A stretch of 64,000 nucleotides of DNA from JAIEPW01 sp964471915. GTDB lineage: Bacteria; Acidobacteriota; Terriglobia; Bryobacterales; Bryobacteraceae. The notes beneath the pieces were generated by a model. The model was given only the letters and a program-made list of their open reading frames with translations, was not told where the DNA came from and made no database searches. The translations under genes and the position numbers were made by a program. How positions within the stretch are numbered: position 1 is the first letter of the stretch; every line of letters begins with the position of its first letter. The stretch is from assembly GCA_964471915.1 (NCBI GenBank), contig CAYYID010000006.1, positions 1 through 64,000 of the forward strand, given 5' to 3'. Positions 57,685 to 64,000 of the stretch are shown here, one piece after another.

Positions 57685-59271
57685 CTAGCCCTGCACGCGC
57701 TTCGTCTTGCCGGCCCAGAATTGCTCTTTGATCACCATTTTCTTGATCTTGCCGGTGCCCGTCTTCGGCAGCGGGTCGCTGGAAATCACGACCTTGCGGG
57801 GCAGTTTGAACTTGCCGAGACGTTCCTGGAGGAACGACATCAGTTCGGCTTCGTCGATGGTGTGATCCGGTTTGGGAACGACCACCGCGACCGGCACTTC
57901 GCCCCACCGCTCGTCCGGGGCGGCGACCACCGCGCACTCGAACACGCCCGGATGGGCAAAGATCGCTTTCTCCACTTCGATGGAGGAAATGTTCTCGCCG
58001 CCCGAGATGATGATCTCCTTCTTCCGGTCCACGATGTGGACGTAGCCGTCCTCGTCCCACACGGCCATGTCGCCGGTGTGGAACCAGGGTCCGCTCATGA
58101 CGGCGGCCGTGGCCTCGGCTTCCTTGAAGTAGCCCTCCATGATGTGATCGCCCATGGCGACCACTTCACCGATGGCCTCGCCGTTCCGGGGGACGTCCTT
58201 CATGTCCATGTCAACGACCCGGAGCGTCACGTTCGGTACCGGCCATCCGGCCATCGCGTGCCGCCGCAGCCGCTCCGCGGGCGTCGGATAGACTAGCCCC
58301 TTTTCGCGCGACATGGTCAGCACCGGCGCGGTCTCGGTGAGACCGTAGCCGCACAGCGCCTCGCCGCCCAGGTGCTGCTCGATCCGGTCGATCAGCTCCG
58401 GGGAGGCCGCCGCGCCGCCGATCATGATCTGCCGGAGCGACGTCAGGTCGTACTTCTTCACGTCGGGCGAGTTGATCAGCGCGTTCGCCATGGTCGGCAC
58501 CAGGCTCATGTGCGTCGCCTTGTGCTCCTGGATCAACCCGAAGACGAAGTTCGGCTCGAAGCGGCGCACCATCACCTGCTTGATGCCGAGCATCGTCGAG
58601 GCCTGCGGACGTCCCCAGCCGTTGGCGTGGAACATCGGAATGGTGTGCAGATCGACCAGCTCGTGCGGCTTCTCCATCAGCGTCGCGACGCTCAGCGCGT
58701 GCAGGTATAAGGTCCGGTGGGAGTGCGTGACGCCCTTGGGCGTGCCCGTGGACCCGGAGGTATAGAACAGTTCGGCAATCGAGCGCTCGTCGTACGAGAA
58801 GATGTCGGCGCGCTCGGGCCGTCCGGACGCCAGGATCTCCTCATAGGTCAGGTCCGCTTCCGGCGTTTTGGGGTCCACCGTCACCCAGCGCTCGATCGAC
58901 TTGCTCTCTCCCTTCAACTGCTGGATCACGGGCAGGAAGTCGTTCTCGTAGATCAGCATCCGCGCGCCGGAGTGGTTCAGGATGTTGATCAGCTCGGGGG
59001 CCGAGAGCCGGACGTTGAGCGGCATGACGATCGCCTTGGCCTGGACCACACCGTAGTAACCCTCCAGTAACTGGTGGTTGTTAAAGGACAGGTAAGCGAC
59101 GCGGTCGCCTGGCTGGATGCCGAGCTTCGCGAGGCCGGTGGCTAGCTTCTCGGCTCGTTCGGCGAATTGCGCATATGTGAATTGTTTGTCGCCGCAGACG
59201 ACGCCAATCTTGGAGCCGAACAGTTCCTGGGCGCGGTGCAGGCAGCGGAGGGGTGTAAGTGGGACAAACAT
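57685..59271 (-). CDS. Long-chain acyl-CoA synthetase (AMP-forming)
   Basis: 528 aa; activates a carboxylate via an acyl adenylate. Seen: the P-loop YTSGSTGTPKGVTHSHR near residue 170, IPMFHANGWGRPQ, GYGLTETAPV, WFHTGDMAVWDEDGYVHIVDRKKE near 400 and the C-terminal catalytic Lys in KTGTGKIKK. Medium- or long-chain fatty acid is the usual substrate for this FadD-like group. TACAAT on the minus strand (59293-59288) lies 16 bases before the ATG. Divergent from the receptor gene; the 217 bases between (59272-59488) hold both promoters and no gene. Confidence 0.9.
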   Translation of the reverse strand: MFVPLTPLRCLHRAQELFGSKIGVVCGDKQFTYAQFAERAEKLATGLAKLGIQPGDRVAYLSFNNHQLLEGYYGVVQAKAIVMPLNVRLSAPELINILNHSGARMLIYENDFLPVIQQLKGESKSIERWVTVDPKTPEADLTYEEILASGRPERADIFSYDERSIAELFYTSGSTGTPKGVTHSHRTLYLHALSVATLMEKPHELVDLHTIPMFHANGWGRPQASTMLGIKQVMVRRFEPNFVFGLIQEHKATHMSLVPTMANALINSPDVKKYDLTSLRQIMIGGAAASPELIDRIEQHLGGEALCGYGLTETAPVLTMSREKGLVYPTPAERLRRHAMAGWPVPNVTLRVVDMDMKDVPRNGEAIGEVVAMGDHIMEGYFKEAEATAAVMSGPWFHTGDMAVWDEDGYVHIVDRKKEIIISGGENISSIEVEKAIFAHPGVFECAVVAAPDERWGEVPVAVVVPKPDHTIDEAELMSFLQERLGKFKLPRKVVISSDPLPKTGTGKIKKMVIKEQFWAGKTKRVQG

Positions 59272-59500
59272 AGGCTGTTACCCGCCCATTGTAGAACACC
59301 CCGGGGCGGAGCGTCCGGTTCAAGTCCAATTGGATCTATGGGGTAGACCGTCACATGAAATAACTTTAACTCTCGGATCTTTGACTGCTACAACACAATC
59401 CGGTAAAAACGATCCTAGCAGTATTTTGCTGAACCCCATTCCTTGTGCCGGGGAAAGCCAGGGAGTGGGAATCCTCTCTTCGGGTTAGTTGGGGGTCCGG

Positions 59501-62500
59501 ATGAAAAAATCGATTCTTCTTTGCTGCGCCTTGCTGGTATTGTTTTCGCTCGGCGCGTTCGCCCAGACCAGCTCCTTGACCGGGACCGTATCGGACCCGT
59601 CGGGCAGCGTGATCGCGGGCGCAACCGTGGATCTTGAGAGCACCAGTGGCGGCGCAAAGCGCTCCACGGTCACGAGCAGCGCGGGCAGCTATACGTTTTC
59701 GCAAGTGCCGCCGGGCGTGTACAAGCTCACGGTGAAGAACCAGGGCTTCTCGCAGAAGGTGTTCAACGAGGTTCGCCTCCAGGTGAATCAGCCGTCGACC
59801 CTGAACGTGACGCTGGAGGTCGGCGCGGTGACGGAGTCGGTTTCGGTTTCCGCGGGCGCGCAGCAGATCAATACGGTGGATGCGTCGCTCGGCAACGCGA
59901 TCGGCGAGAAGCCGATCCTGCAGCTGCCGTTCGAAGGCCGCAACGTAGTTGGCCTGCTGGCCCTGCAGCCGGGCGTGACCTTCATCAGTGAGCCGAATCC
60001 CGGGTCCTTGAACGACTATCGTTCCGGCGCCGTGAACGGCGCCAAAAGCGACCAGGCGAACGTCACGCTGGACGGTGTGGATGTGAACGACCAGCAGGAC
60101 CGCGCGGCGTTCACGAGCGTGCTGCGCGTGACGCTGGATTCCACCCAGGAGTTCCGCACGACGACCACGAACGCGGGCGCCGATCAGGGCCGCTCGTCGG
60201 GCGCGCAGGTGACCCTGGTGACCAAGAGCGGCACGAACGTCTTTCATGGCTCGGCCTATGAGTTCCACCGCAACACGATCACCTCGGCGAACGACTTTTT
60301 CAGCAACCGGTCGGGCGTGCCGCGCCAGACCCTGATCCGTAACGTCTACGGCGCCAGTCTGGGCGGACCGATCAAGAAGGACCGGCTGTTCTTCTTCCTG
60401 AACTACGAGGGCCGCAAGGACCGCAGCGCGGGCACTGCGGTGCGCGTCGTGCCGGACGCCGAGTTCCGCAACGGGTTCTTCGACTACACCACCACCGCCG
60501 GCGGCACGGCGCGGCTGACGCCGGAGCAGGTGCGCGCGCAGGATCCGGCGGGCATCGGACCCGCCCCGGCGGTTCTGGCGCTCTTCCGCAGCTTCCCGCT
60601 CCCGAACGACACCACGGTCGGCGATCAGCTCAATACCTCCGGGTTCCGCTTCAACGGCGCCACGCCGCTGAACTGGGCCACCTATATCGCGAAGTTCGAC
60701 TGGAACATCGACTCGGCCAATAAGTACACGATGTTCTTCCGCGGCAACCTGCAGAACGACAGCTTCGCGCGGCTGCTGCCGCAGTTCCCCGGCGCGGCGA
60801 ACAACTCGGTATTCCTCGAGAACAGCAAGGGGTATGCCATCGGCGGCAACGCGGTTATTTTCCCCAGCCTGATCTCGACCACCCGGTTCGGCTTCACGCG
60901 CCAGGGCACGGAGAACACGGGCCTGCAGCAGGCGCCGGCCAACACCCTCCGCGACCTCGACAACCGGTTTGGGCTTTCCCGCTCCCTCGTGCGCATCGCT
61001 CCGGTGTACACGTTGACCGAGGACCTCGCCTGGAATAAGGGCAAACACGCCGTCACCTTCGGGTTCGCGTTCCGCAACATCACCAACAACCGGCTCTCGA
61101 AGGTGAACTCGTTCTCCGGCGCCTTCGGCAATTCGAGCTGGCTGCTCGGCACCGGCGGACAGTTCTTCGTCCCCGGCGCCGCGAACCGCCAGCCGTACCG
61201 CCGGCAGTTCTCGAACCTGCTCGGCATCCTGTCGCAGTTGACGCGCCAGGCCAATTACAACCTGGACGGCAGCCTGTTCGCCGAAGGCACCGCGATCCCG
61301 CGGCAGTTCGGCAATCAGGAGTATGAGCTGTACGTTCAGGATTCCTGGAAGGTCACGCGGAACCTCACGATCACGGCCGGTTTGCGGTACTCGTTCGGTC
61401 CGCCGATCGAGGAGTTGCAGGGCTTCCAGACCTCGCCGAACATTCCGCTGGGCGACTGGTTCGACCAGCGTGGCGGGTTGGGCTTCGCCGGCAAGAGCCA
61501 GGCCGGCGCGCCGAAGCTGCAGTTCGACCTCGCCAGCAAGACCGGCGTGGGCTTGTACGATTACTTCCGCAACTGGCAGCCGCGCATCGCGCTCGCGTAT
61601 TCGAAGAAGAACACCGTGGTGCGGGCCGGTTTCGGCATCTACTACGACCTGGTGGGCCAGGGCATCGCGCGTCTCGGCGACGCGACGGCGCTGGGCTTCT
61701 CTTCGTCGCTGTCCAACCCGGCGACGGCGAGCCCGGTTACTTCGCCGCGTTTCACTGGCGTCTTCAACGTGCCGACGAACCTGCTGCCCGCTGCTCCCAA
61801 GGGCGGCTTCCCGCAGGTGCAGCCGGATATCTTCCAGATCACCAACAGCATCGATTCGACGATCAAAGCGCCGTACACGATGAACATGAACCTCTCGGTG
61901 GGGCACGAATTCGCGAACGGTTTCTTCCTCCAGGGTTCCTACGTCGGCCGCCTTTCGCGCCGCTCGCTGATCCGCGACGATGTGGCGATGCCGACGAACC
62001 TGGTGGACACGGTGTCGGGACAGAGCTACTTCGACGCCGCTCGCATCCTGGGCCAGTACGCGGCTAGCGACACCGCGGTGCGCAACGTTCCCCGCGTACC
62101 GTTCTGGGAGAACCTGTGGCCGGCGGCCGCCGGCGGTGGTCTCACCGCCACGCAGAACATCTACCAGCAGTTCCTGGATAACTTCCCGGACTACACCACG
62201 GCGCTGGCCATCATCGACACCGAGTGCTTCCCGGCGTGCAGCAAGCTGGGGCCGTACTCGATCTTCAACGCGCAGTACTCGTCGCTGGCAGCCCTGCGGA
62301 GCCGGGCCAGCGGCAGCTACCACGGCTTCCAGTTCACCGCCCGCAAGCGCTTCTCGCAGGGTTACCAGTTCGACTTCAACTACACGTGGTCCAAGTCGAT
62401 CGACTTCAGCTCGGTGCGCGAGGGTGAAGGCGCTTTCTCCGGCCAGATCCGCAACGCGTTCCGGCCCGGCGACATGAAAGGCGTTTCGGACTTCGACACC

Positions 62501-63097
62501 ACCCACCTGTTCAGCATGCTCGGCGTCGCCGAGTTGCCGTTCGGCAAGGGCAAGAAGTTCGCGGGCAACGCCAACCGGTTCCTGGACGCTCTCATCGGGG
62601 GCTGGCAGGTTTCGGGACTCTGGCGGCAATCCACCGGCTTCCCGCTCTCGATCCTGAACGACGGCGGCTGGCCGACCAACTGGAACATCTTCTCCTGGGC
62701 CAACCAGGTGGCACAGAATGGCGGCACCGGCTCGTTTAAGAACGTGGCGCGCGCCAATGGCACCGGCTCTGGTCCGAACGTCTTCGGCAATCCGCAGAAG
62801 GCTTACGGTGCATACGCTTTCTCGCTGCCCGGCGACACCGGCCAGCGCAACGGCGTCCGCGGCGACGGCGTGTTCACCATCGACGTCGGCCTGGGCAAGC
62901 GCTTCCGGTTGTTCTCCATCAAGGACAACCCGCACACACTGCAGATCCGCGGCGAGGCGTTCAACGTAACCAACTCGGTGCGGTTCGACGTGAACTCGAT
63001 CAACAACGGCATCACCAACCAGGCGGTTTTTGGGCAGTACACGAACGTCCTGGTTCGGCCGCGCGTGTTCCAGTTCGCGATGCGGTACGAGTTCTAA
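59501..63097 (+). CDS. Oar-like TonB-dependent receptor
   Basis: 1198-aa outer-membrane protein. Seen: signal peptide MKKSILLCCALLVLFSLGAFAQ, a carboxypeptidase-regulatory-like domain near residues 27-105 (LTGTVSDPSGSVIAGATV, SYTFSQVPPGVYKLTV), a plug region (GRNVVGLLALQPGV, NVTLDGVDVND, QVTLVTKSGTNVFHGSAYEF), a long beta-barrel rich in aromatic strands, and a final Phe in RYEF, the outer-membrane insertion signal. Acidobacteria hold many such proteins; the ligand is unknown. ATG at 59501 chosen over TTG at 59489; GGGGGT precedes it. A terminator follows. Confidence 0.95.
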   Translation: MKKSILLCCALLVLFSLGAFAQTSSLTGTVSDPSGSVIAGATVDLESTSGGAKRSTVTSSAGSYTFSQVPPGVYKLTVKNQGFSQKVFNEVRLQVNQPSTLNVTLEVGAVTESVSVSAGAQQINTVDASLGNAIGEKPILQLPFEGRNVVGLLALQPGVTFISEPNPGSLNDYRSGAVNGAKSDQANVTLDGVDVNDQQDRAAFTSVLRVTLDSTQEFRTTTTNAGADQGRSSGAQVTLVTKSGTNVFHGSAYEFHRNTITSANDFFSNRSGVPRQTLIRNVYGASLGGPIKKDRLFFFLNYEGRKDRSAGTAVRVVPDAEFRNGFFDYTTTAGGTARLTPEQVRAQDPAGIGPAPAVLALFRSFPLPNDTTVGDQLNTSGFRFNGATPLNWATYIAKFDWNIDSANKYTMFFRGNLQNDSFARLLPQFPGAANNSVFLENSKGYAIGGNAVIFPSLISTTRFGFTRQGTENTGLQQAPANTLRDLDNRFGLSRSLVRIAPVYTLTEDLAWNKGKHAVTFGFAFRNITNNRLSKVNSFSGAFGNSSWLLGTGGQFFVPGAANRQPYRRQFSNLLGILSQLTRQANYNLDGSLFAEGTAIPRQFGNQEYELYVQDSWKVTRNLTITAGLRYSFGPPIEELQGFQTSPNIPLGDWFDQRGGLGFAGKSQAGAPKLQFDLASKTGVGLYDYFRNWQPRIALAYSKKNTVVRAGFGIYYDLVGQGIARLGDATALGFSSSLSNPATASPVTSPRFTGVFNVPTNLLPAAPKGGFPQVQPDIFQITNSIDSTIKAPYTMNMNLSVGHEFANGFFLQGSYVGRLSRRSLIRDDVAMPTNLVDTVSGQSYFDAARILGQYAASDTAVRNVPRVPFWENLWPAAAGGGLTATQNIYQQFLDNFPDYTTALAIIDTECFPACSKLGPYSIFNAQYSSLAALRSRASGSYHGFQFTARKRFSQGYQFDFNYTWSKSIDFSSVREGEGAFSGQIRNAFRPGDMKGVSDFDTTHLFSMLGVAELPFGKGKKFAGNANRFLDALIGGWQVSGLWRQSTGFPLSILNDGGWPTNWNIFSWANQVAQNGGTGSFKNVARANGTGSGPNVFGNPQKAYGAYAFSLPGDTGQRNGVRGDGVFTIDVGLGKRFRLFSIKDNPHTLQIRGEAFNVTNSVRFDVNSINNGITNQAVFGQYTNVLVRPRVFQFAMRYEF

Positions 63098-63120
63098 GCG
63101 GACTCGTGTTAGAATCCAAC

Positions 63121-63157
63121 GGGCGGCGTGCTTTCGGCTCGCCGCCCTTTGTGCTTT
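63121..63157 (+). terminator. Terminator after the receptor
   Basis: GGGCGGCG (63121-63128) and CGCCGCCC (63140-63147) form an 8-bp GC stem around an 11-base loop, followed by TTTGTGCTTTT. It lies 24 bases after the receptor stop. Confidence 0.7.
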
Positions 63158-63215
63158 TCGGGGCGAGTTCGCGCCATCACCCGCATGCCCCCGGATCTCC
63201 CGAGCGGCGCGCCCT

Positions 63216-63958
63216 TTACGGAACCCGGAAAACCCGCTCCACCCGGCGGAGGGGCATGTCGAGCAGGCGGGGGCCCTCGACGCAAGCCTGGCGTTCCGCT
63301 TCCCTCGGCGTTCGCCCGCCTTCCTTCGTAACCACCCGCAACACCGGAGCCCTCCAGGTGAACGATTCGAACTCGAACCCCTGCGCCCTCACCAGCAGCC
63401 GCTCCGGGTCGCCGATCTGGGCGCCGCACTGTGCCCGGGTGTCCACTCCAAAGAGCAGCACGCGTCCTGCCGCGGATGGTCCAGCGTCACCAGCTTCACC
63501 TTCATCCCGAGCGATCCCTGCCCGCCGTCGATCTCCGTGCAGAGGAGCAGGTCACGTCTGCCCGGTCCCCGGACGATGACGCAATCGTCCGTGCGCAGGC
63601 CGGGTTCGTACCGCAGGATCCTCCAGCCGCCGCCGCGCCGCTCGAGCAGCAGCGTGCCGCCCCACAGCAAAGAATGCGGTGCGCAACCGCTGCCGTCCAC
63701 GGCCAGTTCGTCCCGCCCCGGGCCGGTGAACGAACCGCGCCGGGTCGCGTGGATCGTCCAGGGAGCCGAGAGCCCGAAATCGACCGGCTCCGGGCAGGCG
63801 GTGCACTCTAACCCGCGGGCGTCAGAAGGACACAGCGCGGTGAGCACGGCCGCCGCGAGACCGGGGTCCGGCGGCGTCCGCGGTGAGATCCGGGCGTTCT
63901 CCGCAAGCAGGGACACACAAAAGGCGGCTGCGCCGAAACCGCACAGCCGCCCCTTCAT
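63216..63958 (-). pseudogene. Frameshifted exported hypothetical protein
   Basis: From ATG 63958 the frame has a signal peptide (MKGRLCGFGAAAFCVSLLA), paired cysteines and a repeat-like core (GGTLLLERRGGGWRILRYEPGL, RRDLLLCTEIDGGQGSLGM, KVKLVTLDHPRQD). After about 63470 the same frame turns into an unlikely short tail ending at 63389. The next frame carries on sensibly: VLLFGVDTRAQCGAQIG, FEFESFTWRAPVLRVVTK to a stop at 63216. The C-terminal half looks like the end of this protein type in Acidobacteria, so one base was probably gained or lost, or the read is in error. Function unknown. Confidence 0.6.
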
Positions 63959-63961
63959 GAC

Positions 63962-64000
63962 TTACGCCTCGGCGATGGTGACCGACTTCAGCGTGTCGCC
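63962..64000 (-). CDS. C-terminal end of a gene cut by the window edge
   Basis: The last 39 bases read on the minus strand as GDTLKSVTIAEA-stop. Such an ending (gD-x-lksVtI) occurs in cyclophilin-type peptidyl-prolyl isomerases, but 12 residues are too few to assign. It would be the gene upstream of the frameshifted one, with 3 bases between them. Confidence 0.35.
   Translation of the reverse strand, partial: GDTLKSVTIAEA

Noticed and set aside
1..64000. CRISPR arrays, transposases, prophage genes, rRNA and tRNA
   Set aside because: Scanned for spaced repeats, DDE/IS features and tRNA arm patterns; none was found by eye, although a covariance search would be needed to exclude a divergent tRNA.

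Overview
The window is high-GC DNA that reads as a chromosome segment of an Acidobacteriota member, most likely a Solibacter/Bryobacter-type organism. The lineage is inferred from several signs together: an Oar-like TonB-dependent receptor with an N-terminal carboxypeptidase-regulatory-like domain, three large orphan MacB/FtsX-type permeases (one paired with PadR), a VWFA-related secreted protein, a PEP-CTERM protein, a hopanoid operon, and many GTG/TTG starts. I see no rRNA, tRNA, CRISPR array, prophage or insertion sequence.

Layout. 0-5.9 kb (minus): an AddB/AddA-like helicase-nuclease pair led by a small TTG-start gene. 5.9-6.1 kb: a gene-free stretch that folds on itself and ends in a clear intrinsic terminator. 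6.1-14.2 kb (minus): one compact operon, ispH - squalene-hopene-cyclase-like - hpnA - hpnG - two zinc dehydrogenases - hpnC - hpnD, linking isoprenoid supply to squalene and hopanoid side-chain chemistry. The cyclase homologue has lost its catalytic DXDD motif. 14.4-18.8 kb: a hypothetical gene, a MerR regulator with a textbook divergent operator, TonB, RNase HI and an M24 peptidase. 18.8-27.1 kb: a PEP-CTERM protein, hemD-hemC with an aldehyde dehydrogenase homologue, and the + strand operon aroC-def-fmt-argJ.

27-45.5 kb is more accessory in character. It has three duplicated-domain permeases, secreted hydrolases, an aspartyl-protease-like protein with two DTG motifs, a VOC gene whose 3' end is duplicated about 1 kb away, three toxin-antitoxin pairs (DUF433/DUF5615, HicBA, RHH/PIN), a barstar-like gene with an in-frame stop, and a second small frameshifted gene. 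45.5-52.1 kb returns to core metabolism: pyrR-pyrB-pyrC, then homoserine dehydrogenase overlapping a signal-peptide-bearing methyltransferase and a VWA protein. 52-64 kb holds a c-type cytochrome, a VIT-VWA protein, a PAS-GGDEF-EAL protein, prmA with an acyl-CoA ligase, the large Oar-like receptor, a frameshifted secreted protein and a gene tail at the window edge.

Two themes recur. Genes are packed with ATGA/GTGA/TGATG overlaps, so translational coupling is probably common. Many first genes have a -10-like hexamer only 6-12 bases before the start codon, which suggests leaderless or very short-leader transcripts.
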